DNA of 54,767 nt from Nisaea nitritireducens (lineage in GTDB: Bacteria > Pseudomonadota > Alphaproteobacteria > Thalassobaculales > Thalassobaculaceae), in contig NZ_JACZFS010000044.1 of the NCBI RefSeq assembly GCF_014904795.1, forward strand, positions 1-54,767, in the 5' to 3' direction. The notes beneath the pieces are model-generated. The model saw only the letters and a program-made list of their open reading frames with translations. It was not told the DNA's origin and did no database searches. This document shows, piece after piece, positions 26,207-35,130 of the stretch (position 1 is the stretch's first letter; the number at the start of each line of letters is the position of its first letter). Position numbers and translations under genes: made by a program.

Positions 26207-27435
26207 GATGGGGCCGGCTCGGGCAGCGGAGGAGCAAGGTCGGCAGCGGGGGGCGGAGCCGGGACGGCGATTTTCGCGATGGCTCCATTATCGAGCAGGA
26301 TTACCCGGTCCGCACTGCGCAGCATCTCCTGGCGATGACTGGTTACAATGATCATCCGGCCCCTCTCCTTCAGCCATTTGAGTGTGGTAATCAGAGTATT
26401 GAGGGCGCGTCCGTCCAGATTGCTGTCCGGCTCGTCCAGCAGGATCAGTGCGGGATCGCCATAAAAGGCGCGGGCAATGCCAATCTGTTGCCTCTGCCCG
26501 CCCGTAAGTTTGTCGAGTGTGCTGTCATAGCCGTTTGGTAATCTGCCGATCACATGGTGGATACCGGCAAGCTTTGCGGCCTTGACCGTGGCGTACGGAT
26601 CGCCCTCCGACATCCGGGAAATAGTCGTGCGGACCGACTCGCCGAAAAGCTGGATCGATTGGGGCAGATAGCCGACATGGTGACCGAAATCGTCCCGACT
26701 CCAGCTATGGGTATCGTGGCCGTCGAGCGTGACGAAGCCGGCGGTCGGCTGCCAGAGGCCTGTCATGAGCTGAAGGAGCGTGGTTTTTCCAGACGCCGCA
26801 GCGCCTGCGATACAGACGAACTCTCCGCTGCCGACATCGAAAGAGACGCCTTTCACGGTCGGCCGCGATGCACCTGGAGGCACAAAAGAGACGTTGTCGA
26901 GGCTCAGCCTGGTGCACGGACGGGGTTGGGGCATCAAAGAGCGCTGCAGTCGGGCGGGGTCACCAAGCGTCGCCGCAATGCGCTGGATCGCGTGCGCCGC
27001 CGCATTCCAATGCCGCCAGCGGTCGAGAAGTTGCTCAAGCGGCGAGAGAGCACGCGCAAGGATGATGGAGCTCGCGAGCAGCGTGCCGAAATTGGCGGCC
27101 TGTTCCAGAACCAGCAGGGTACCGCCGCCAAACACGGCCAGTTGTACCGAGAGACGAAAGCCTCTCGCCGTGCTCAGAATGATGGCCTGACGTTGCGCCC
27201 CGCGCATATTCGCGGCGATCATTGCCGCGTTTTGAACGCGCCATCTGCGGGCGACGTTGCCGAGCATCCCCATGGCATCGATGACTTCGCCGCAGCGCAG
27301 GGCATCGCCGATCTCGCGATAGGCGGCCTCCGCACATTCGCTGCTTTGCCGGGCTGGCGCTCTGGTCAGAAGATCATTTGCCGCGGCCATGACAAGAAGA
27401 ATGAATCCCGCGCCGAGACCAAGCCATCCAAAAGT
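26203..27435 (-). pseudogene. Type I secretion ABC transporter ATPase, N-terminally truncated
   Basis: The nucleotide-binding domain is intact: Walker A GAAASGKTTLL, signature LTGGQRQQIGIARA, Walker B LILLDEPDSNLD and a switch His in VTSHRQE. Before it stands only the second half of the exporter membrane domain. Family members have about 570 residues; here an ATG at 27390 allows 395. Homology continues upstream of that ATG (FGWLGLGAGFILLV then MAAANDLLTRAP, a typical exporter segment) until a TAA at 27436-27438, only 37 bases from the stop of the next gene. The first three transmembrane helices and any peptidase-like domain are missing. The simplest reading is a deletion or insertion at the junction with the aldolase gene that left a non-functional exporter. 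Confidence 0.85.
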
Positions 27436-27472
27436 TTATTCAGTTGGTGTTTTGATTTCAGACTTTGTCATC

Positions 27473-28219
27473 TTAATTCAGAAAATCGGGCTCTTCCTTT
27501 TCCAGCATCCGGCGCAGCGCCTTGAAATGACGGTCGGCAACGCGGGCGTTTTCAGTTGAGGCTTGCTGGCGTGTATGGGAGCGGACCCGCTCCGAGATGG
27601 TGCGCATTTTCTGACCGGTGGATTTCGCCAGGACCTGCACCTTCGCGGCACGCTCCAGGTAATAAAGATCGTTGAACGTGTCCTGCACCGTGGGGCCGGT
27701 GGTGATGACGCCATGGCAGGCGAGGAACAGCACGGCGTTATTGCCGATCTTGCTGGCCATCCGTGCGCCTTCATCCTCGTCCAGCGCCAAGCCTTCATAT
27801 TCGTCGTCATAGGCAATGCGGCCGTCGAACATCAGTGCGTTCTGCTCGCACATCTCCAGCCGTCCGCCTTCCAGCAGGGTGAGGGCGGTGGCATAGGGCA
27901 TGTGCGTGTGCATGATGCAGACGGCGCTCGGCACGTTCTTGTGCATCTGGCTGTGAATGAAGAAGGCGGTGTCCTCGACCGTCTCCGACCCTTCCAGAAC
28001 TTTGCCGTCACCGTCGCAGAGCACCATCGAAGAGGCGGTGACTTCCGACCAGTGCCAGCCGAATGGGTTGATCAGGAACCGGTTGCCGCGCATCACCCCG
28101 TCATCGTCGGGCAGGGCCAGCGAGAAGTGATTGTCGACACCTTCATTGAGGCCCATGCGGGCGGACCAGCGCAGTGAGCAGGCGAGATCGATGCGGGCTT
28201 GCTGAATGTCTGTGGTCAT
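27473..28219 (-). CDS. Class II aldolase/adducin-family protein
   Basis: The 248-residue protein carries the class II aldolase fold with metal ligands in the family pattern: GVDNHFSLALP near the start, MHTHMPYATAL (His-x-His), and a third His in FLACHGVITTGPTV. Relatives cleave sugar phosphates, or in bacteria often act as decarboxylases or epimerases on hydroxyacids. The TTG at 28237 is possible but ATG 28219 has GGAGAG about ten bases upstream and is preferred. Its 3' end abuts the broken exporter gene. It is divergent from the TPP enzyme gene. Confidence 0.87.
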   Translation of the reverse strand: MTTDIQQARIDLACSLRWSARMGLNEGVDNHFSLALPDDDGVMRGNRFLINPFGWHWSEVTASSMVLCDGDGKVLEGSETVEDTAFFIHSQMHKNVPSAVCIMHTHMPYATALTLLEGGRLEMCEQNALMFDGRIAYDDEYEGLALDEDEGARMASKIGNNAVLFLACHGVITTGPTVQDTFNDLYYLERAAKVQVLAKSTGQKMRTISERVRSHTRQQASTENARVADRHFKALRRMLEKEEPDFLN

Positions 28220-28370
28220 GGCGGGGTCTCTCTCCAAGGTGGGCTTATCGACGCGTAAGAATTTGTTGTTTTGCCGACGATAGACCGGGCGTTAGGGTCC
28301 CGTGAAGTGCCAAGCGGCGCACGGTACCGGCCCGGGCCGGCGTCAATTATCAGAAAGTAACGGGGGCGGA

Positions 28371-29981
28371 ATGGCCGAGAAAAGCTGCGCCGATGCAATT
28401 GTCGGACTGATGGAAAGCTACGGGATCGACACGATCTTCGGGATTCCGGGCGTGCATACCGTGGCTTTTTACCGGGCGCTGGTCTCGAGCGGTCTGCGCC
28501 ACGTGACGCCGCGGCATGAGCAAGGTGCGGCGCTGATGGCTTACGGGTATGGCCTGGCGACCGGCCGTCCGGCCGCCTGTTCCGTCATCACCGGGCCGGG
28601 GCTGCTCAATGCCGCGACCGGCATCGGCCAAGCCTATTCGGATTCCGTGCCGATGCTGGTCGTCGCCGCGGCGAACAAGAGCAACGAGCTGGGCATGGGG
28701 CAGGGCTTCCTGCATGAAATGCCGAACCAGCATGACGCGGCGCGGACCGTTACTGCGTTCAACCACCCGCTGCGCGCTCCGGAAAACCTGCCGGAAGTGT
28801 TTGCGCAGACATTTTCCCAGTTCGATAGCGGGCGTCCCCGCCCCGTCGGGCTGGAGGTGCCGCGCGATCTGTTCGACCAGTATGCCGAAATTGATGCCAA
28901 CGCATGGCCAAGGACGCCGAAGCCCGGGCCGGAAGCCGGAGCTGTAGCCAAGGCTGCGGCACTCCTGTCCGGGGCCGAAAGGCCGGTGCTGCTGCTCGGC
29001 GGCGGCGCGAAATGGGCCGGGGCGGAAGCGCTTGCTCTGGCGGAACGGCTTGGCGCGCTGGTCGTGACGACGACGGCGGCCAAGGGGACGATCCCTGAAA
29101 TCCATCCCCTCAGCGCCGGGGCGACCCTTGAGCTGGCGCCGACCCAGCGGGCTCTCGCGGAGGCTGACATCGTGCTTGCGGTGGGCTCAGAGTTGGCGGA
29201 AACCAGTTTCTGGACGAGTGCTTCGGACATTCGGCTTGGTTCCCGTCTGGTCCGCGTGGATATCGACCCGGCACAGCTCGTGCGGGGCTTCCGGCCCGAT
29301 CTTGCGATTCTGGGGGACGCCGCGCTGACCATGGCAGCACTGAAGGAGCAGCTTGGCGGCACGCCTGCCTCCGGCGGTGCGGAGCGCGCGGCGCTTCTCT
29401 GGGAAGAGAACCGTGCGGTGCATGAGGTGCCCGAGACGATGAACCGCTGCCGCATGCTCGATATGCTGGCCGAATATCTGCCGGAGAATTGCTTCATTTC
29501 TCTCGATTCGACTCAGGTTGCCTATACCGGCGCCTCTTACTTCCGGGTCGACCATCCCAATGGGTGGCATTTCCCGAACGGCTTCGGAACCCTTGGCACC
29601 GGTGTGCCGACGGCGATTGGCGCGAAATTAGGTGCGCCGGAACGTCCTGCCATGGCGATGGCAGGTGATGGCGGGCTGTTGTTCACGGCGGAGGAGCTGA
29701 TCGTTGCGGCGGAGCTGCGCATGCCGCTGCCGGTGGTAGTCTGGAACAATGGCGGTTATGGCGAAATCCGGGATCACATGATCGATGCGGGTGTACAGCC
29801 GCTCGGCACGGACCTGCTGGTGCCGGACTTCTCCGCACTCGCTGCGGCTTATCACTGCGGTTATGCCCGGCCCGAAAGTGCGGAAGGCTTCGGCAATGCA
29901 CTCACCGAAGCCTTCACGGCAACGGGCCCGACCCTGATCGAACTCAGGTCGGACGCCGCTTTTCTCAATGGGCCGGTCTGA
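28371..29981 (+). CDS. ThDP enzyme, 5-guanidino-2-oxopentanoate decarboxylase-like
   Basis: This 536-residue thiamine diphosphate enzyme is of the acetolactate synthase superfamily. It has the catalytic Glu50 in TPRHEQGAALMAYGYG, a central Rossmann domain (AERPVLLLGGGAKWAG), and the ThDP-binding AGDGGLLFTAEEL ending in NNGGYGEI. The opening IFGIPGVHTVAFYRAL closely resembles AruI, which decarboxylates 5-guanidino-2-oxopentanoate in the arginine transaminase pathway, rather than biosynthetic IlvB. No AruH-like aminotransferase lies beside it, so the AruI role is probable by family only. A GGGGGCGGA precedes the ATG. Confidence 0.85.
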   Translation: MAEKSCADAIVGLMESYGIDTIFGIPGVHTVAFYRALVSSGLRHVTPRHEQGAALMAYGYGLATGRPAACSVITGPGLLNAATGIGQAYSDSVPMLVVAAANKSNELGMGQGFLHEMPNQHDAARTVTAFNHPLRAPENLPEVFAQTFSQFDSGRPRPVGLEVPRDLFDQYAEIDANAWPRTPKPGPEAGAVAKAAALLSGAERPVLLLGGGAKWAGAEALALAERLGALVVTTTAAKGTIPEIHPLSAGATLELAPTQRALAEADIVLAVGSELAETSFWTSASDIRLGSRLVRVDIDPAQLVRGFRPDLAILGDAALTMAALKEQLGGTPASGGAERAALLWEENRAVHEVPETMNRCRMLDMLAEYLPENCFISLDSTQVAYTGASYFRVDHPNGWHFPNGFGTLGTGVPTAIGAKLGAPERPAMAMAGDGGLLFTAEELIVAAELRMPLPVVVWNNGGYGEIRDHMIDAGVQPLGTDLLVPDFSALAAAYHCGYARPESAEGFGNALTEAFTATGPTLIELRSDAAFLNGPV

Positions 29982-29992
29982 ACGGTTGAGGC

Positions 29993-30802
29993 CTAGCCGC
30001 CAAGCAGTGCCTTGGCCTTCTCGAGGATCGGCTCCGGCAGCCGCGCCGGCTTGCGCGCGTCGAGATCTAGATGAACCCCAAACTGGCTGAGTTCAGCCAA
30101 CCGGGTGTTTTTCGTCGTGTCCATCAGCCGATGCACCATCCGAATCGAGGAGGAGCCGACATGGGCGACTGTGCTGTCGATATGCACGAGGTCGCCGCTA
30201 TCCGGCCAATGATCCATCTCGATCTGGAATTCGAAGGTCGAGAATCCACGCCGGTTGTCGCGCATGTAGGCCGGAGTCATGCCGACGGTGGCGAGGGCGT
30301 GAAAACCGGAGCCGGAGAACTGGTGGATCAGTCCGCCGAGGCCGAGCTTGCCTGTCCAGTCGAGATCGCTTGGCCGCACCACATCCATTCCGGCGCGAAC
30401 CCATTTGGCTGACGCGGCTGCCGGCGCCCGCTCTTCCTTCGGCGGTCCGTCCCACTCTACCGCGGAGCCGGTTAGTGCGGCACCGTCCAGCGTCTGCTCC
30501 ATGGTGGTGCAGAGCTTGCCTGTCTCCGAATTGAAGAGCTTGTGGGCTATCACAGGGCGCAGCCCGGTCTCGATCAGACCGGTTTCGATGTGGAACAGGT
30601 CGCCTTTTCGAAGCTCGGCATGATAGCGCGTGTAGCAGTCCGTCGTGCGGGCCTGCCTCGGATCGACGCCGTGGTCGCGCAGGAAGCGCCAGCCGGCCGC
30701 TTCAAATTTCTCGTAGTAAAATGCGACGGTAAAATGTTCGACGACATCGCATTCCCAGGCTTTGACGTCGCCCCGAAATGTTTCGGAGAATCCAGAACTC
30801 AT
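29993..30802 (-). CDS. Thioesterase family protein (double hotdog)
   Basis: The protein of about 269 residues has two hotdog-type halves: the first around HFTVAFYYEKFEAAGWRFL and LRKGDLFHIETGLIE, the second around TPAYMRDNRRGFSTFEFQIE and SGDLVHIDSTVAHVGSSSIRMVHRLMD. This arrangement is typical of acyl-CoA thioesterases related to 4-hydroxybenzoyl-CoA thioesterase. I prefer ATG 30802 because it begins the conserved fold; the frame stays open to an ATG at 30847. It is convergent with the TPP enzyme gene, 11 bases apart. Substrate unknown. Confidence 0.8.
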   Translation of the reverse strand: MSSGFSETFRGDVKAWECDVVEHFTVAFYYEKFEAAGWRFLRDHGVDPRQARTTDCYTRYHAELRKGDLFHIETGLIETGLRPVIAHKLFNSETGKLCTTMEQTLDGAALTGSAVEWDGPPKEERAPAAASAKWVRAGMDVVRPSDLDWTGKLGLGGLIHQFSGSGFHALATVGMTPAYMRDNRRGFSTFEFQIEMDHWPDSGDLVHIDSTVAHVGSSSIRMVHRLMDTTKNTRLAELSQFGVHLDLDARKPARLPEPILEKAKALLGG

Positions 30803-30847
30803 ATTCACTATCCAGCTTTGCAGAAACGGGATGAGACTATAGGCCAT

Positions 30848-31060
30848 TCTGCTTGAGGATCGTCAATTCCCCAATTTTCGCGGTCTTATGTTTCTATTAC
30901 TTGAAAAAGTCGGGGAATCGCGCGATACGCCAAAGTCTTTCATGAATGGCGCCTCAGGATTTTTCGCAGGAAAGCAAAGGTGGATTGAATTGAAGTTCAG
31001 CGATAAATTCATAAAGTGTTAAAATATTCATGGTTAACATAAAATTGTATCTGTATTTGC
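30848..31060. other. AT-rich intergenic region
   Basis: This 213-base gap is lower in GC than the surroundings, especially 30985-31060 (TAAAGTGTTAAAATATTC, GGTTAACATAAAATTG). It must hold the promoter of the methyltransferase gene at 31061 and that of the thioesterase. I see no small gene or RNA in it. Confidence 0.5.
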
Positions 31061-32008
31061 GTGAAGTCTTTGGGGGATAGTTTGGCGGGCGACTGGCGAC
31101 AGGGCAAAGTGGTGAAGCGTGCAAAGCGCTTCTGGTACGCTTTTTTGCGCACCCTCTCTGTCGACGAGACAAAGCTCGATATCGATTTCGAGATCGAGGA
31201 TGAGGAGCCCGAGGAGGAAGAAGTCCTCGGCCCGTGGCATCCGAAAACAATCGAAATGATCGAGGCTATCTGGGGCAAGGGCTTCAACATGCCGGGTGGT
31301 GCACAGCACGCGCTGACCCTGGCCAAGCCGTTCGCTCTAGACAACCAGATGAACCTGCTCGACCTGACCAGCGGCATGGGTGGCGGAACGATCGCGGTGG
31401 TCAGTCAGTTTGGCTGCTATGCGACGCTGCTCGAGAACGTGCCGGAGCTGACCGAGATCTCCAAGCGCAATATCGACATGTCGCAGACCCGCTCGAAGGT
31501 CAAATTGCAGGAGTACGATCCGGCCAAGATCACGCTCAAGGCAAACAGTTTCGACTGTATCCTGACCAGAGAGTTTCTGTTCAGGACCGAGGACAAGACC
31601 CGGATGTTGCGTACCGTTAAGCGGGCGCTCCGCATGTATGGGCAATTGTCGCTCACCGATTTCGTGCTTCCGCCGGGCAAAGAGCCGTCCGCTGCCGTCC
31701 AGAAATGGATCAAGAACGATCCTTTTCCGATTCACCTCTGGTCGATGGATCGCTACGACGCGGAAATGGCTGCGCTGGAAATGGATGTCCGCGTGTCAGA
31801 GAATATCAGCAAAGACTATCATGGCTATATGACCCGCGCCTTCCAGAGCTTCATCGACCGGTATCAGGAAGGCAAGATCAGCGCCACTCCTCGGCAACTT
31901 GAGATTTTGATGGGGGAAGTCGAGCGCTGGGCACGGCTGGCGGCACTGCTTGAGGCGGGCGAGATCCGGCTGCACCGTTATTTCGCTCTGAAGCCCGTAA
32001 AGGCCTGA
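31061..32008 (+). CDS. Class I SAM-dependent methyltransferase
   Basis: The 315-residue protein has a basic lead (KVVKRAKRFW), an acidic stretch (DFEIEDEEPEEEE near residues 42-54), then a Rossmann methyltransferase core with motif I LLDLTSGMGGGTIAVV, motif II LLENVPELTEIS and a later strand GQLSLTDFVLPPG. The C-terminus is helical and ends in basic residues. No transmembrane segment is present. The start is GTG at 31061 and no good ribosome binding site is visible. The target is unknown; the shape resembles small-molecule or lipid methyltransferases. It stands alone between the thioesterase gene and rpmJ. Confidence 0.78.
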   Translation: MKSLGDSLAGDWRQGKVVKRAKRFWYAFLRTLSVDETKLDIDFEIEDEEPEEEEVLGPWHPKTIEMIEAIWGKGFNMPGGAQHALTLAKPFALDNQMNLLDLTSGMGGGTIAVVSQFGCYATLLENVPELTEISKRNIDMSQTRSKVKLQEYDPAKITLKANSFDCILTREFLFRTEDKTRMLRTVKRALRMYGQLSLTDFVLPPGKEPSAAVQKWIKNDPFPIHLWSMDRYDAEMAALEMDVRVSENISKDYHGYMTRAFQSFIDRYQEGKISATPRQLEILMGEVERWARLAALLEAGEIRLHRYFALKPVKA

Positions 32009-32051
32009 TCGGGGAAACATTTCCGCAAGGGCGTTTTTCGGGGATCAGGCG

Positions 32052-32080
32052 TTGACAACCCCCATCCTCCACCATATGTT
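32052..32080 (+). promoter_or_regulatory. Sigma-70 promoter of rpmJ
   Basis: A consensus -35 hexamer TTGACA at 32052-32057 and TATGTT at 32075-32080 are separated by 17 bases, the optimal spacing. Transcription would begin near 32087, about 48 bases before the rpmJ start. Confidence 0.8.
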
Positions 32081-32134
32081 CCGCGCTTCTCGAAGGCAGC
32101 TAGCCTTCCCGACGGAATTATTTGGACTCGTGTC

Positions 32135-32260
32135 ATGAAAATCGCGAATTCGATCAAGACGCTGAAGAAGCGGGACCGTAATTGTCGCGTCGTTCGCCGC
32201 AAAGGCCGGACCTACGTGATCAATAAGCAGAATCCGCGCTTCAAGGCACGTCAGGGCTAA
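32135..32260 (+). CDS. rpmJ: Ribosomal protein bL36, zinc-free alphaproteobacterial form
   Basis: A 41-codon gene encodes [17 protein letters not shown] followed by [23 protein letters not shown], the standard alphaproteobacterial L36. It has one Cys, so it is the type without the zinc-binding CxxC ribbon. L36 sits in the 50S subunit near the GTPase region. The gene stands alone with its own consensus promoter (32052-32080) and terminator (32282-32314), as is usual when rpmJ lies outside the main ribosomal operons. Confidence 0.96.
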   Translation: MKIANSIKTLKKRDRNCRVVRRKGRTYVINKQNPRFKARQG

Positions 32261-32281
32261 TAGCCCCGGCCTGATCCGATC

Positions 32282-32314
32282 AAGGCGGCCGTCCGTAAGG
32301 ATCGCCGCCTTTTT
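32282..32314 (+). terminator. Intrinsic terminator after rpmJ
   Basis: An 8-bp stem (AAGGCGGC / GCCGCCTT) with a 14-base loop is followed by further T residues, 21 bases after the rpmJ stop. Confidence 0.8.
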
Positions 32315-32434
32315 CATGTCTGAAAAAGTAATTCCGTATCGTGGGATGGGATCTTTCCATACGGAATGATGGCGTCAGATTGCCCCCCGTGATCGACAGT
32401 CCTATTGTGGGCTGAAAAATAACGGGAGAGCGAT

Positions 32435-33922
32435 ATGCAGATGCCGGAACCGGACCAGTCCGTTATCGGCCGCCGTGAGGAAATCGCGGCCGCGCTTCGG
32501 GCTATCGTCCCTGGTGAGGGGGTGATCACCGAGACGGACTCGATGCGCGTCTATGAGACCGACGGCCTCTCCGCCTATCGCCAGTTGCCGATGATCGTCG
32601 TGCTGCCGGAAACCACGCAGCAGGTGGCGGATATTTTGCGCTATTGCAAGGAAGCGGGTGTGAAGGTCGTGCCTCGCGGTGCGGGGACAGGCCTGTCCGG
32701 CGGCGCCCTGCCGCTGGCCGATGGCGTTCTCCTCGGTCTCGGCAAGTTCAACCGGATTCTCGAGATCGACTTCGACAACCGCGCGGTTGTGACCCAGCCG
32801 GGTGTGACCAACCTTGGCATCACCCATGCGGTGCAGGATGACGGTTTCTACTACGCGCCGGACCCGTCCAGCCAGATCGCCTGTTCGATCGGTGGCAATA
32901 TCGCGGAGAATTCCGGCGGTGTGCACAGCCTGAAATACGGCCTGACTACCAATAATGTGCTCGGCGTTGAGTTCGTCACCATCGATGGCGAGATCCTGCG
33001 CTTCGGCGGCAAGCATCTGGAAGCGGACGGGTACGATTTCCTCGGCCTGATCACCGGCTCCGAAGGCCTCCTCGGCGTGGTGACGGAAATCACCGTGCGG
33101 GTCTTGCGCAAGCCATCGACGGCGCGCGCCGTGCTGGTCGGCTTCCCGACACCGGAAGAAGCGGGCGCCTGCGTCGCGGCGGTGATCGGTGCCGGGATCA
33201 TTCCAGGCGGCATGGAGATGATGGACAATCCGGCGATCAACGCGGCGGAGGATTTCGTTCACGCCGGCTACCCGCGCGATGTCGGCGCGCTTCTGATCGT
33301 GGAGCTCGACGGGCCCGAGGTCGAGGTCGATTACCTGATCGGCCGGGTGCGGGAGATCGCCGAGGCAAACGGCGCCAGCGAGGTCCGGATCAGCGAGAGC
33401 GAGGAAGAGCGAAACACCTTCTGGGCCGGACGCAAGGCCGCGTTCCCGGCGGTCGGGAGGATTTCGCCCGACTATATCTGTATGGACGGCACGATACCGC
33501 GCAAGCAGCTCCCGGAGATTCTGACCCGGATGAGCGCGATGTCGAAGAAGCACAATCTCCGGGTCGCCAATGTTTTCCATGCCGGTGACGGCAACCTGCA
33601 CCCGCTGATCCTGTTCGATGCCAACAAGGAAGGCGAGCTGGAGCGGGCCGAGGCGTTTGGCGCCGACATCCTGACTGCTTGCGTTGAACTCGGCGGTGTG
33701 CTGACCGGCGAGCACGGGGTCGGTATCGAGAAGCGCGATCTGATGGGCGAGATGTTTACGGAGGTCGACCTCAACCAGCAGCAGCGGGTCAAATGCGCGT
33801 TCGATCCGGATGGCTTGCTGAACCCTGGCAAGGTCTTCCCGCAACTGCATCGCTGCGCCGAGCTTGGCCGGATGCACGTGAGCGGCGGACAGCTGCCGTT
33901 TCCTGACATTCCGCGATTTTGA
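32435..33922 (+). CDS. glcD: Glycolate oxidase FAD subunit GlcD
   Basis: GlcD is the FAD-binding catalytic subunit of membrane-associated glycolate oxidase, which converts glycolate to glyoxylate with electrons going to the quinone pool. The 495 residues contain the PCMH FAD domain (VVPRGAGTGLSGGALPLADG and SIGGNIAENSGGVHSLKYG) and the FAD-oxidase C domain with NVFHAGDGNLHPLILFD and GVLTGEHGVGIEKRDLM. The ATG has CGGGAGAG before it. It is first of the glcD-ppk2-glcE-glcF set; the 77-base gap to ppk2 is the largest before glcF. Confidence 0.96.
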   Translation: MQMPEPDQSVIGRREEIAAALRAIVPGEGVITETDSMRVYETDGLSAYRQLPMIVVLPETTQQVADILRYCKEAGVKVVPRGAGTGLSGGALPLADGVLLGLGKFNRILEIDFDNRAVVTQPGVTNLGITHAVQDDGFYYAPDPSSQIACSIGGNIAENSGGVHSLKYGLTTNNVLGVEFVTIDGEILRFGGKHLEADGYDFLGLITGSEGLLGVVTEITVRVLRKPSTARAVLVGFPTPEEAGACVAAVIGAGIIPGGMEMMDNPAINAAEDFVHAGYPRDVGALLIVELDGPEVEVDYLIGRVREIAEANGASEVRISESEEERNTFWAGRKAAFPAVGRISPDYICMDGTIPRKQLPEILTRMSAMSKKHNLRVANVFHAGDGNLHPLILFDANKEGELERAEAFGADILTACVELGGVLTGEHGVGIEKRDLMGEMFTEVDLNQQQRVKCAFDPDGLLNPGKVFPQLHRCAELGRMHVSGGQLPFPDIPRF

Positions 33923-33999
33923 TGTCGATCAATGAAGGCGCATGATTTCGGGCGTCAGATGGTTGATCGGGTGGGACCGGCCGACCAGGGAGAATCGAT

Positions 34000-35094
34000 A
34001 TGACAGACATGACGAAACCTGCCGCAGCCAAGCGGCCGACAAGGGTTGCAGCCAAAAGCACGGCCGCCAAGAGCACTGCGGCCAAGAGTAAAGCTGCACC
34101 AGCGCCTGCCGTGGACGCGGTATCTGATAAAGCGGTGCTTGATGAAGCTGCCCATAATGAAGCTGCTCATGCCGCTGCCGGAAAAGCGCTCCATCACCTG
34201 TCCGAAATGCGGCATAACCCGGAAGAGATCCACCGCATCTTCGAGACAGGGGAATACCCTTATCATGAGAAGATCAAACGGGCCGTCTACGAGCGTCAGA
34301 AAGCCAATCTGCAGGCCGAACTGCTGAAGGCTCAGCGCTGGATACAGGATACTGGCCAAAAGGTCGTTATCCTGTTCGAGGGACGGGACGCTGCCGGTAA
34401 GGGCGGAACGATCAAGCGGTTCATGGAGCATCTGAACCCGCGCGGTGCCCACGTCGTCGCACTCGACAAGCCAACCGAGCGGGAAAAGAGCCAATGGTTC
34501 TTTCAGCGCTATATCGAGCATCTGCCGACGGCTGGCGAGTTGGTTATGTTCGATCGCTCCTGGTACAACCGCGCCGGTGTCGAACGTGTGATGGGGTTTT
34601 GTTCGCCCTCGGATTATCTCGAATTCATGCGTCAGACGCCGGTGCTGGAGCAGATGCTGACCCGCTCCGGCATCCGCCTCTACAAATACTGGTTCTCTGT
34701 CACCCAGGACGAACAGAAACGGCGCTTCAAGGCGAGGAAGACCGATCCGCTGAAGCAGTGGAAGCTTTCCCCTATCGACATGGCGTCGCTCGACAAATGG
34801 TCCGATTACACCGAGGCCAAGGAGGCGATGTTCTTCTATACGGACACGGCCGATGCTCCGTGGACCATCGTCAAGTCGGACGACAAGAAACGGGCGCGGC
34901 TGGCCTGCATGCAGCATTTTCTGTCCAGCCTGCCTTACGACAACAAGGACCGGCGGATCGTGCGCGGGCCCGACCCGCTGATCGTCGGCTCAAGCGCGCA
35001 TGTCGTCGGCGACGATCATCACATTCTCGGAAAATCGCTGCACCCGGAACAGCAGCGCAGCCGGGGCAATGGCGCAACAGGCAAAACGGAATAG
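34000..35094 (+). CDS. ppk2: Polyphosphate kinase 2
   Basis: PPK2 transfers phosphate between polyphosphate and nucleoside diphosphates. The 364-residue protein shows Walker A GRDAAGKGG at 128-136, Walker B MFDRSWYNRAGVERVMGF, and the lid region KWSDYTEAKEAM. These features place it with single-domain class I PPK2. The first 60 residues are Lys/Ala-rich and low complexity, with AAKST repeated three times, probably disordered or polyphosphate-binding. AGGGAG precedes the ATG. It is placed between glcD and glcE, an unusual insertion in an otherwise standard glycolate oxidase operon; energy or phosphate coupling is speculative. Confidence 0.93.
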   Translation: MTDMTKPAAAKRPTRVAAKSTAAKSTAAKSKAAPAPAVDAVSDKAVLDEAAHNEAAHAAAGKALHHLSEMRHNPEEIHRIFETGEYPYHEKIKRAVYERQKANLQAELLKAQRWIQDTGQKVVILFEGRDAAGKGGTIKRFMEHLNPRGAHVVALDKPTEREKSQWFFQRYIEHLPTAGELVMFDRSWYNRAGVERVMGFCSPSDYLEFMRQTPVLEQMLTRSGIRLYKYWFSVTQDEQKRRFKARKTDPLKQWKLSPIDMASLDKWSDYTEAKEAMFFYTDTADAPWTIVKSDDKKRARLACMQHFLSSLPYDNKDRRIVRGPDPLIVGSSAHVVGDDHHILGKSLHPEQQRSRGNGATGKTE

Positions 35095-35130
35095 CGGCGG
35101 CAGGCCGCATCGGAACAACAGGGACGAGAC

